Below are positions 30,001 to 39,149 of a DNA stretch of 64,000 nt, one piece after another. Origin of the DNA: Acanthacorydalis orientalis (Eukaryota; Arthropoda; Insecta; Megaloptera; Corydalidae). A program made the translations under genes and the position numbers. The notes under the pieces were generated by a model. The model ran no database searches. It was not told the DNA's origin and worked only from the letters and a program-made list of their open reading frames with translations. The stretch is taken from positions 22,486,126 to 22,550,125 of the forward strand of contig CM068314.1 of assembly GCA_034766995.1 (NCBI GenBank), read 5' to 3'. Within the stretch, counting starts at the first letter, position 1. Each line of letters opens with the position of its first letter.

Positions 30001-32190
30001 AAAACTGGTTGAAAAAAGGGTTTTTTGGGCAAAATAAGGCCATTTTGGCAAATAATCGGATCGAATCGCACACCACTTCATAGATAATTTCAAGACGCAT
30101 CTAACGATATACGACATTACCCATCTCGCACTTAATTTCGACTACTTATAGCCGAAAAACTGGTTGAAAAAAGGGTTTTTTGGGCAAAATAAGGCCATTT
30201 TGGCAAATAATCGGATCGAATCGCACACCACTTGATAGATAATTTCAAGACGCATCTAACGATATACGACATTACCCATCTCGCACTTAATTTCGACTAC
30301 TTATAGCCGAAAAACTGGTTGAAAAAAGGGTTTTTTGGGCAAAATAAGGCCATTTTGGCAAATAATCGGATCGAATCGCACACCACTTGATAGATAATTT
30401 CAAGACGCATCTAACGATATACGACATTACCCATCTCGCACTTAATTTCGACTACTTATAGCCGAAAAACTGGCTGAAAAAAGGGTTTTTTTGGGCAAAA
30501 TAAAGCCATTTTGGCAAATAATCGGATCGAATCGCACACCACTTGATAGATAATTTCAAGACGCATCTAACGATATACGACATTACCCATCTCGCACTTA
30601 ATTTCGACTACTTATAGCCGAAAAACTGGTTGAAAAAAGGGTTTTTTGGGCAAAATAAGGCCATTTTGGCAAATAATCGGATCGAATCGCACACCACTTG
30701 ATAGATAATTTCAAGACGCATCTAACGATATACGACATTACCCATCTCGCACTTAATTTCGACTACTTATAGCCGAAAAACTGGTTGAAAAAAGGGTTTT
30801 TTGGGCAAAATAAGGCCATTTTGGCAAATAATCGGATCGAATCGCACACCACTTGATAGATAATTTCAAGACGCATCTAACGATATACGACATTACCCAT
30901 CTCGCACTTAATTTCGACTACTTATAGCCGAAAAACTGGTTGAAAAAAGGGTTTTTTGGGCAAAATAAGGCCATTTTGGCAAATAATCGGATCGAATCGC
31001 ACACCACTTGATAGATAATTTCAAGACGCATCTAACGATATACGACATTATCCATCTCGCACTTAATTTCGACTACTTATAGCCGAAAAACTGGTTGAAA
31101 AAAGGGTTTTTTGGGCAAAATAAGGCCATTTTGGCAAATAATCGGATCGAATCGCACACCACTTGATAGATAATTTCAAGACGCATCTAACGATATACGA
31201 CATTACCCATCTCGCACTTAATTTCGACTACTTATAGCAGAAAAACTGGCTGAAAAAAGGGTTTTTTTGGGCAAAATAAGGCCATTTTGGCAAATAATCG
31301 GATCGAATCGCACACCACTTGATAGATAATTTCAAGACGCATCTAACGATATACGACATTACCCATCTCGCACTTAATTTCGACTACTTATAGCCGAAAA
31401 ACTGGTTGAAAAAAGGGTTTTTTTGGGCAAAATAAGGCCATTTTGGCAAATAATCGGATCGAATCGCACACCACTTGATAGATAATTTCAAGACGCATCT
31501 AACGATATACGACATTACCCATCTCGCACTTAATTTCGACTACTTATAGCCGAAAAACTGGTTGAAAAAAGGGTTTTTTGGGCATAATATGGCCATTTTG
31601 ACAAATAATCGGATCGAATCGCACACCACTTGATAGATAATTTCAAGACGCATCTAACGATATACGACATTACCCATCTCGCACTTAATTTCGACTACTT
31701 ATAGCCGAAAAACTGGTTGAAAAAAGGGTTTTTTGGGCAAAATAAGGCCATTTTGGCAAATAATCGGATCGAATCGCACACCATTTGATAGATAATTTCA
31801 AGACGCATCTAACGATATACGACATTACCCATCTCGCACTTAATTTCGACTACTTATAGCCGAAAAACTGGTTGAAAAAAGGGTTTTTTGGGCAAAATAA
31901 GGCCATTTTGGCAAATAATCGGATCGAATCGCACACCACTTGATAGATAATTTCAAGACGCATCTAACGATATACGACATTACCCATCTCGCACTTAATT
32001 TCGACTACTTATAGCCGAAAAACTGGTTGAAAAAAGGGTTTTTTGGGCAAAATAAGGCCATTTTGGCAAATAATCGGATCGAATCGCACACCACTTGATA
32101 GATAATTTCAAGACGCATCTAACGATATACGACATTACCCATCTCGCACTTAATTTCGACTACTTATAGCCGAAAAACTGGTTGAAAAAA
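1..32190. repeat. 155-bp satellite DNA, homogeneous main array
   Basis: A head-to-tail tandem array. The motif CATCTAACGATATAC recurs at 1, 156, 311 and 466, giving a 155-bp period; copies with T7 instead of T6 after AAAAAAGGG are 156 bp. About 207 monomers fall in this stretch, and the array runs off the left edge of the window. One monomer has 59 G/C of 155 (about 38%) and nine CpG dinucleotides, clearly richer than the AT-rich flank. No long open frame exists in any register. Recurrent variants include ATTATCC for ATTACCC, TTCATAG for TTGATAG, GGCTG for GGTTG, GGGCATAATATGG for GGGCAAAATAAGG, and AAAGCC for AAGGCC. The first 8.5 kb is almost invariant. Length and homogeneity fit a centromeric or pericentromeric satellite, but location is inference. 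Confidence 0.98.
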
Positions 32191-33158
32191 GAGTTCTTTT
32201 TGGGCAAAATAAGGCCATTTTGGCAAATAATCGGATCGAATCGCACACCACTTGATAGATAATTTCAAGACGCATCTAACGATATACGACATTACCCATC
32301 TCGCACTTAATTTCGACTACTTATAGCCGAAAAACTGGTGGAAAAATGGGTTTTTTGGGCAAAATAAGGCCATTTCGGCAAATAATCGGATCGAATCGTA
32401 CACCAGGTGACAGATAATTTCAAGACGCATCTAACGATATACGACATTACCCATTTCGCACTTAATTTCGACTACTTATAGCCGAAAAACTAGCTGAGAA
32501 TCGTGTTTTTGTGCTAAATTAAGGACATTTTCGACAATAATCGAATCGAATCGCACACCACGTGATAGATAATTTCAAGACGCATCTAACGATATACGAC
32601 ATTACCCATTTCGCACATAATTTCGACTTCTTATAGCCGAAAAACTGGTGGAAAAATGGGTTTTTTGGGCAAAATAAGGCCATTTCGGCAAATAATCGGA
32701 TCGAATCGCACACCACTTGATAGATAATTTCAAGACGCATCTAACGATATACGACATTACCCATCTCGCACTTAATTTCGACTACTTATAGCCGAAAAAC
32801 TGGTTGAAAAAAGGGTTTTTTGGGCAAAATAAGGCCATTTTGGCAAATAATCGGATCGAATCGCACACCACTTGATAGATAATTTCAAGACGCATCTAAC
32901 GATATACGACATTACCCATCTCGCACTTAATTTCGACTACTTATAGCCGAAAAACTGGTTGAAAATGGGTTTTTTGGGCATAATAAGGCCATTTCGGCAA
33001 AAAATCGGATCGAATCGCACACCACGTGACAGATAATTTCAAGACGCACATAACGATATACGACATTACCCATCTCGCACTTAATTTCGACTACTTATAG
33101 CCGAAAAACTGGTTGAAAAATGGGTTCTTTGGGCAAAATAAGGCCATTTTGGCAAATA
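32191..33158. repeat. Degenerate right edge of the 155-bp satellite array
   Basis: The monomer register continues, but copies carry many substitutions: GAGTTCTTTTTGGG near 32,192, GGTGGAAAAATGGG near 32,338 and again near 32,648, and a strongly changed copy at about 32,490-32,560. Two nearly canonical monomers (about 32,720-32,960) sit between diverged ones. The array ends abruptly at about 33,158, inside a monomer just after GGCAAATAA, where the 11-bp minisatellite begins. Short open frames on the minus strand here arise because mutations removed stop codons from satellite copies; they are not genes. Confidence 0.93.
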
Positions 33159-33770
33159 AACTCGGTTTAGACTAAGTTTAAACTCGGTTTAAACTAAGTT
33201 TAAACTGAGTTTAAACTCGGTTTAAAGTCGGTTTAAAGTTTAAACTCGGTTTAAACTCGGTTTAAACTCGGTTTAAACTTGGTTTAAACTCGGTAGAAAC
33301 TCGGTTTAAACTAAGTTTAAACTCGGTTTAAACTAAGTTTAAACTAAGTTTAAACTCGGTTTAAACTAAGTTTAAACTCAGTTTAAACTAAGTTTAAACT
33401 CAGTTTATACTAAGTTTAAACTAAGTTTAAACTCGGTTTAAACTCGGTTTAAACTCGGTTTAAACTCGGTTTAAACTCGGTTTAAACTCGGTTTAAACTC
33501 GGTTTAAACTCGGTTTAAACTCGGTTTAAACTCGGTTTAAACTCGGTTTAAACTCGGTTTAAACTCGGTTTAAAGTCGGGTTTAAACTCGGGTTTAAACT
33601 CGGGTTTAAACTCGATATTAAACTCGGGTTTAAACTCGGGTTTAAACTCGGGTTTAAACTCGGGTTTAAACTCGGGTTTAAACTCGGGTTTAAACTCGAT
33701 ATTAAGCTCGGGTTTAAACTCGGGTTTAAACTCGGTTTAAACTTGATTTGAACAGTGTTTAAATTTGGTA
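33159..33770. repeat. 11-bp minisatellite, block 1
   Basis: Tandem copies of an 11-bp unit (GGTTTAAACTC) with variants AAGTTTAAACT and, in the right part, a 12-bp form GGGTTTAAACTC. About 55 units are present. The unit contains the 8-bp palindrome GTTTAAAC. An open minus-strand frame coding repeated Asn-Pro-Ser-Leu is a by-product of the 12-bp register. The block interrupts the 155-bp satellite and recurs in shorter form near 34.8, 37.5 and 39.0 kb. Confidence 0.95.
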
Positions 33771-33862
33771 TAAATGTAAATGTGGCGGGGCCAAGCGGGA
33801 AAGAGGCGTGGACAACCAAGAAAGGGGCGATGATAGATGGAAAAAAGGCGGGGCCAGCCAAT
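33771..33862. repeat. G-rich linker, copy 1
   Basis: About 90 bp of G-rich sequence with motifs GTGGCGGGGCC, AAGAGGCGTGG and GATAGATGGAAAA, ending in CCAATTGTAGCC, where the 155-bp satellite resumes. Similar linkers occupy about 35,028-35,125, 37,710-37,796 and 39,070-39,150, each between the 11-bp minisatellite and satellite monomers. Confidence 0.85.
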
Positions 33863-34797
33863 TGTAGCCGAAAAACTGGCTGAGAAACGTGTTTTTCTGG
33901 TAAAATAAGGCCATTTTGGCAAATAATCGGATCGAATCGAACACCACGTGATAAATAATTTCAAGACGCATCTAACGATATACGACATTACCCATTTCGC
34001 ACTTAATTTCGACCACTTATAGCCGAAAAACTAGATGAGAAACGTGTTTTTGTGCTAAATTAAGGACATTTTGGACAATAATCGGATCGAATCGCACACC
34101 ACGTGATAGATAATTTTTATACGCATCTATCGATATATGACATTACCCATTTCGCACTTAATTTCGACTATTTATAGCCGAGAAACTGGTTGAAAATGGG
34201 TTTTTTGGACAAAATAAGGCCATTTTGGAAAATAATCGGATCGAATCGAACACTACGTGATACATAATTTCAAGACGCATTTAACGATATACGACATTCC
34301 CATTACGCACTTAATTTCGACTACTTATAGCCGAAAAACTGGTTAAAGAATGTTTTTTTGGAAAAAATAAGGCCATTTTGGCAAATAATCGGATCGAATC
34401 GCACACCACGTGATACATAATTTCTATACGCATCTATCGATATATGACATTACCCATTTCGCACTTAATTTCGACTACTTATAGCCGAAAAACTGCTTGA
34501 AAAATGGTTTTTTGGACAAAATAAGGCCATTTTGGAAAATAATTGGATCGAATCGTACACCACGTGATAGATAATTTCAAGACGCATCTATCGATATATG
34601 ACATTACCCATTTCGCACTTAATTTCGACTACTTATAGCCGAAAAACTGCTTGAAAAATGGGTTTTTGGACAAAATAAGGCTACTTTGGAAAATAATCGG
34701 ATCGAATCGTACACCACGTGATAGATAATTTCAAGACGTATCTAACGATGTACGACATTAATCGTTTCGCACTTAATTTATACTAATTATAGCAGAA
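33863..34797. repeat. Diverged 155-bp satellite, block 2
   Basis: About six tandem monomers recognisable by AGCCGAAAAACT, GGATCGAATCG and GACGCATCTAACGATA, but carrying many shared changes against the main array: CACGTGATA for CACTTGATA, CCATTTCGC for CCATCTCGC, and CGATATATGAC in some copies. It is cut off at AGCAGAAAAACT by the next minisatellite block. No gene is visible. Confidence 0.93.
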
Positions 34798-35027
34798 AAA
34801 CTCGGTTTAAACTCGGTTTAAACTCGGTTTAAAATCGGTTTAAACTCGGTTTAAACTCGGTTTTAACTCGGTTTAATCTCAGTTTAAACTCGGTTTAAAC
34901 TCGGTTTAAACTAAGTTTAAACCCGGTTTAAACTCGATTTAAACTAAGTTTAAACACGTTTTAAACTAAGTTTAAACTCGATTTAAACTCGGTTTAAACT
35001 CGATTTGAACAGTGTTTAAATTCGGTT
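34798..35027. repeat. 11-bp minisatellite, block 2
   Basis: About 20 tandem copies of the GGTTTAAACTC-type unit, with AAGTTTAAACT and CGATTTAAACT variants, followed by GAACAGTGTTTAAATTCGG as in blocks 1 and 3. Confidence 0.93.
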
Positions 35028-35122
35028 TAAAAGTGGCGCGGCCTAGCGGGAAAGAGGCGGGAAAGAGGCGTGGCCAACCAACAGAGGGGCGGTGATAGAT
35101 GGAAAAGGGGCGAGGCCAACCA
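35028..35122. repeat. G-rich linker, copy 2
   Basis: Same layout as copy 1: GTGGCGCGGCC, GAAAGAGGCG, AGAGGGGCGGTGATAGATGG, then CCAATTGTAGCC leading into satellite monomers. It contains an extra short duplication of GCGGGAAAGAG. Confidence 0.84.
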
Positions 35123-35585
35123 ATTGTAGCCCAAAAACTAGCTGAGAAACGTGTTTTTGTGGTAAAATAAGGCCATTTTGGACAATACTCGGATCGAATC
35201 GCACACCACGTGATAGATAATTTCTAGACGCATCTAACGATATACGACATTACCCATTTCGCACTTAATTTCGACTGCTTATAGCCGATAAACTGGTTGA
35301 AAAATGGTTTTTTTGGGCAAAATAAGGCCATTTTGGCAAATAATCGGATCGAATCGCACACCACGTGATAGATAATTTCAAGACGCAACTAACGATGTAC
35401 GACATTAGACGTTGCGCACTTAACTTCGCCCAATTATAGCCGAAAAACTGGTTCAAAAATAGTTTTTTTGTTCAAAATAAGGCCATTTTGGGAAATAATC
35501 GGATCGTATCGCACACCACGTGATAGATAATTTCAAGTCACATCTAACGATGTCAGACATTGGCAGTTTCGCACTTAATTTCGAC
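35123..35585. repeat. Diverged 155-bp satellite, block 3
   Basis: Three tandem monomers of the diverged (CACGTGATAGATAATTT) type, with the last copy most altered. It ends at TTCGACTAATAT, where the 9-bp minisatellite begins. Confidence 0.9.
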
Positions 35586-35722
35586 TAATATCTGCCATAT
35601 CTGCAATATCCGCCATATCCGCAATATCCGCCATGCACGCCATATCCGCCTTATCCGCAATATCCGTACTATCCCCATATCCGCACTATCCGCATATCCG
35701 CAATATCCGAAAAATCCAAAAA
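35586..35722 (+). repeat. 9-bp minisatellite (AATATCCGC)n
   Basis: About 15 imperfect copies of AATATCCGC / CATATCCGC, with a few length variants. Open frames on both strands here encode Ile/Arg/Ala-rich repeats and are artefacts. The same unit occurs in reverse orientation at about 36,913-36,956, beyond the next repeat family. Confidence 0.9.
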
Positions 35723-36912
35723 ATATGATTTTTGCGGGTTTTTTGTTATTTATGGTATTTATTATTATCTTATGATATAGAAAATTAAAATACGCATCGA
35801 ACAGTTTGAAATATTTACCATTTTTATAACATTTTGGATATTTTAAGCAAGAAAAACTTGTATTCTTGCGGATATATCTCGATTTTTGTGACTCTTTCGG
35901 TATCAACAATGAACCTATGTTAATTTTGTGATATTGCAGAAATGGCTTATTTTGTGGATATGTAGGATAATTTGGCAACTAATTAATACTGGTCGATTAG
36001 TCTTTTAATGTTTTATGTATATTTCTAGACAAAATTAATATCTGTCCGTAATGAATGTCGGAAATATCAAAAAACCGAAAAAAAATCCGCAAAAATTACC
36101 GGTTTTCCTTAATAAAATATCAAAAATGTTATAAAACTAGCAACTATTTCATACTGTTCGATGCGTAACTTCATGTTCTATATCGTAAAAGAGAAAATTA
36201 CCATAAGTTTATAGTAGATACCGAAAAAGTCGCGAAAAATTTGCAAAAATAATGGTTTTTCATGCCTAAAATATCGAAAATGTTATAGAAATGGCAACAA
36301 TTTCATACTATCCGATGCGTATTTAATGCACTATATCGCAAATGAGACAAAAATATGAGACAATATAGAACATTAGAATACGCATCGAACGGTATGAAAT
36401 TTTTGTCATTTTTTTTACAATTTGGATATTTTAAGCAAGAAAAACGTTTATTTTTGCGGATATTTTGCGGATATTTCGCGGTTTTTGTGACTTTTTGGGT
36501 ATCCATTATGAACCGATGTTATTTTTGTCTCATTTATGATATAGAACATTAAAATACGCATCGAACAGTTTGAAATAGTAACCATTTTTATTACATTTTG
36601 GATATTTTAAGCAAGAAAAACTTGTATTTTTGCGGATATTTCGCAGTTTTTGTGACTCTTTCGGTATCAGTTATGAACCTATGTTAATTTTGTCTCTTTT
36701 ACGATATAGAACATGAAATTACGCATCGAACAGTATGAAATAGTTGCTAGTTTTATAACATTTTGCATATTTTATGAAGGAATAACGGAAATTTTTGCAG
36801 ATATTTTGCGGTTTTTTTGATATTTCCGACATTTATTATGGACCGATGTTAATTTTGTCTAGAAATATACATAAAGCCTTAAAAGACGAATCGATCAGTA
36901 TTAACTAGTTAC
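35723..36912. repeat. Second repeat family (about 150-176 bp), mixed orientation, with a large inverted repeat
   Basis: Units are marked by ATACGCATCGAACAGT, GGATATTTTAAGCAAGAAAAA and GTGACTCTTTCGGTATC. Direct copies have the marker near 35,793, 36,381, 36,557 and 36,722; inverted copies (marker as ATGCGTA) lie near 36,160 and 36,310. The arms at about 35,978-36,350 and 36,350-36,912 are reverse complements over most of their length: TTCTATATCGTAAAAGAG near 36,176 pairs with CTCTTTTACGATATAGAA near 36,698. Mild similarity to the 155-bp satellite is seen around TGATA..GA..A..ACGCATC.AAC. No gene is visible. Confidence 0.85.
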
Positions 36913-36956
36913 GGATATGTGGATATGGCGGATATGGTGGATATTGCGTATATCAT
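36913..36956 (-). repeat. 9-bp minisatellite, reverse orientation
   Basis: Four to five copies of GGATATGGC / GGATATGTG, the reverse complement of the unit at 35,586-35,722. With that block it brackets the foldback family. Confidence 0.75.
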
Positions 36957-37521
36957 GTCCTAGTGGCTCATGGGCGGACATAACAGAAAAGGGTTGTGGT
37001 TTAGTGAAAATAGGGGACACTAAATAGAAGATGGGAGTGGCTTGAGCGACAAATGGGCGGAGACAAATAAGAACGGCGTGTCATACGAGCAAAGGGCGGG
37101 GTATACATAAATATGGGCGTGATCAATAAATAAACGTGCGGGACCCGGCCGAAAAAGCGAGTTGCATAGTGAAAATAGGCGGAGATAAATGGAAAAGGGC
37201 GTAGCTTATGATCAAAGGGCGTGGTACTAAATGGAACAGAAGCGTCGCCTTTGATCAAGGGGGCGGGCCTTAACTGAAAAGGGCCCGGGCTTGCTGAAAA
37301 AAGTCGTCGCTAAATGATAAAGGGACGTGGATTAAGTCCAAAGCACCAAAGCTACATGGAAAAGGGGCGGGTTGCAAAAAGGGCGTGGCTTGTGGACAAA
37401 GGGGGAGGGTCCAAATGGAACAGAAGCGTGCCCTTTATGCAAATGGGGCGGGCGTTATCTGAAAAAGAGCGTGGCTATATGGAAAAAGGGGGAGGGGGTA
37501 GTCAATTGTTTTAAAAAAATT
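36957..37521. repeat. G-rich, GC-box-like minisatellite
   Basis: Degenerate tandem units of about 20-30 bp built on GAAAAGGGGCGGG and AAAGGGCGTGGCTT, each separated by AT-richer bases (TAAATG, TTGCTG, ACATGG). All units have G on the plus strand. Open frames on both strands come from the G-rich composition. The similar stretch at 38,647-38,983 and the linkers share the same motifs. Confidence 0.85.
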
Positions 37522-37709
37522 GAACTCGGTTTAAACTCGTTTTATTTAAGTTAAATTGGTATAAACTCGGTTTAATGTTGGTTTAAACTCGGTTTAAACT
37601 CGGCTTGAACTCGGTTTAAACTCGGTGTAATGTCGGTTTAAACTCGGTATAAACTAAGTTTAAACTCGGTTTAAACTCGGTTTGAACAGTGTTTAAATTC
37701 GGTTTAAAA
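37522..37709. repeat. 11-bp minisatellite, block 3
   Basis: About 16 units of GGTTTAAACTC with several degenerate copies, ending in GAACAGTGTTTAAATTCGG as in the other blocks. Confidence 0.9.
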
Positions 37710-37790
37710 GTGGCGGGGACAAACGGGAAGGAGGCGTGGCCAACCAAGAAAGAAGCGGTGATAGATGGAAAAGTGGCGGGGCCAGCCAAT
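37710..37790. repeat. G-rich linker, copy 3
   Basis: Motifs GTGGCGGGGACAAACGGGAA, GAGGCGTGGCCAACCAAG, GTGATAGATGG and CCAATTGTAGCC appear in the same order as in linkers 1 and 2. Confidence 0.84.
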
Positions 37791-38646
37791 TGTAGCCAAC
37801 AAACTGGCTGAAAAACGTGTTTGTGTGGTAAAATAAGGCCATTTTGGACAATACTCGGATCGAATCACATACTACGTGATAGATAATTTAAAGACGCATC
37901 TAACGATGTACGACATTAGCCATTTCGCACTTAATTTCGACTTATTATAGCCGAAAAACTGGTTGAAAACGGGTTTTTTGGGTAAAATAAGGCCATTTTG
38001 GACAATAATCGGATCGAATCACACACCACGTGATAGATAAATTCAAGACGTATCTAACGATGTACGACATTAGCCGTTTCGCACTTAATTTCGACTAATT
38101 ATAGCCGAAAACTGGTTAAAAAACGGTTGTTTTGGGTAAAATAAGGCCATTTTGGACAATAATGGGATCGAACCACACACCATGTGATAGATAATTTCAA
38201 GACACATCAGCCGTTTAGATAATTTAAAGACGCATCTAACGATGTACGACATTAGCCATTTCGCACTTAATTTCGACTTATTATAGCCGAAAAACTGGTT
38301 GAAAAAGTGTTTTTTTGGGTAAAATAATGCTATTTTGGACAGTAATCGACTCGAATCACACACCACGTGATAGATAGTTTCAAGACGCATCTAACGATAT
38401 ACGACATTAGCCGTTGCGCACTTAATTTCGACTAATTATAGTCGAAAAACTAGATCAAAAATTGGTTTTTTGGTCAAAATAAGGCCGTTTTGAACAATAA
38501 TCAGATCGAATCACACAACGTGAAAGATAACTTCAAGACACATCAAACGATGTACAACGTTAGCCGTTTCGCACTTAATTTCGACTAATTATAGTCGAAA
38601 AACTACTTCAAAAATTAGCTTTTTGGTCAAAATAAGACCGTTTTGG
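37791..38646. repeat. Diverged 155-bp satellite, block 4
   Basis: Five to six monomers of the diverged type (CACACCACGTGATAG, CGATGTACGACATTAGCC), including one truncated copy near 38,190-38,220 where CACATCAGCCGTTTAG joins two monomers out of register. It ends at CCGTTTTGGAGTGGGCC. Confidence 0.9.
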
Positions 38647-38983
38647 AGTGGGCCAGGTAAACAGGGTGGCTAGAGGACGTAGAGAGGTGGGTCGAAATGG
38701 AAGGGAACGTGGCATAGCAGAAAAGGTGCAGGGATACGTGGAAAAAGGGCGGTGTCTTGCCGCAAAAGGGCGTGTCTTGGCGGAAAAGGGGATGGTCTAA
38801 GTGGAAAGGCGCGTAGTCTATCAGAAAAGGGGCAGAGATAATTGGAAAAGGGCGTTCCGTGGTTACAAAGGGGCGTGGCTGGCAGAAAGAAGCAGGGCTA
38901 ATGGAAAATGCGAGTGCCCAAGCTGTAAAGGGGCGTGGCTTGCTGAAAAGGATTAGCCTAAATGAAAAGGGGGCGTGTCTAGT
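38647..38983. repeat. G-rich, GC-box-like minisatellite, second block
   Basis: Degenerate units of about 20-30 bp with AAAAGGGGCGTGGC, AAAGGGCGGTGTC and GGAAAAGGGCG, G-rich on the plus strand, closely like 36,957-37,521. Confidence 0.83.
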
Positions 38984-39068
38984 CGATTTAAATCGGTATA
39001 AACTCGGGTTAAGCTCTGTTTAACTCGGTTTAAACTCGGTATGAACTGAATTTAAATTCGGTTTGAAA
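38984..39068. repeat. 11-bp minisatellite, block 4 (short, degenerate)
   Basis: About seven imperfect units including TTAACTCGGTTTAAACTCGG, followed by GAACTGAATTTAAATTCGG, the counterpart of the terminal GAACAGTG unit in other blocks. Confidence 0.8.
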
Positions 39069-39149
39069 TTGACATGGCCAAACAAGAAAGAGGCGGGCCA
39101 ACCAAGAAATAGGCGGGGCTAGATGGAAAAGGGGCGGGCTAGCCAATTG
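39069..39149. repeat. G-rich linker, copy 4
   Basis: GACATGGCCAAACAAGAAAG, AGGCGGGCCAACCAAG, GGCGGGGCTAGATGG and CCAATTGTATCC keep the linker order; slightly more diverged than the other three. Confidence 0.8.

Noticed and set aside
32519..32740. Minus-strand open frame of 73 codons
   Set aside because: It lies entirely in degenerate 155-bp satellite copies and similar frames recur in every diverged block; not a gene.
1..33158. CRISPR-like array
   Set aside because: There are no unique spacers between repeats; it is a contiguous satellite in eukaryotic DNA.
33159..33770. Telomeric repeat
   Set aside because: The 11-bp unit is not the insect TTAGG telomere motif and is interspersed with satellite DNA at internal sites.
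33559..33988. Minus-strand frames, one with Asn-Pro-Ser-Leu repeats
   Set aside because: Translation of the 12-bp minisatellite and G-rich linker; no coding features beyond repeat register.
35553..35978. 141-codon minus-strand frame and its plus-strand counterpart
   Set aside because: Covers the 9-bp minisatellite and second repeat family; both strands are open because of repeat composition.
37001..37554. Several 60-85 codon frames on both strands
   Set aside because: All fall on the G-rich minisatellite, with no resemblance to known proteins.
38085..38390. 101-codon minus-strand frame
   Set aside because: Diverged satellite monomers read through where stops have mutated.
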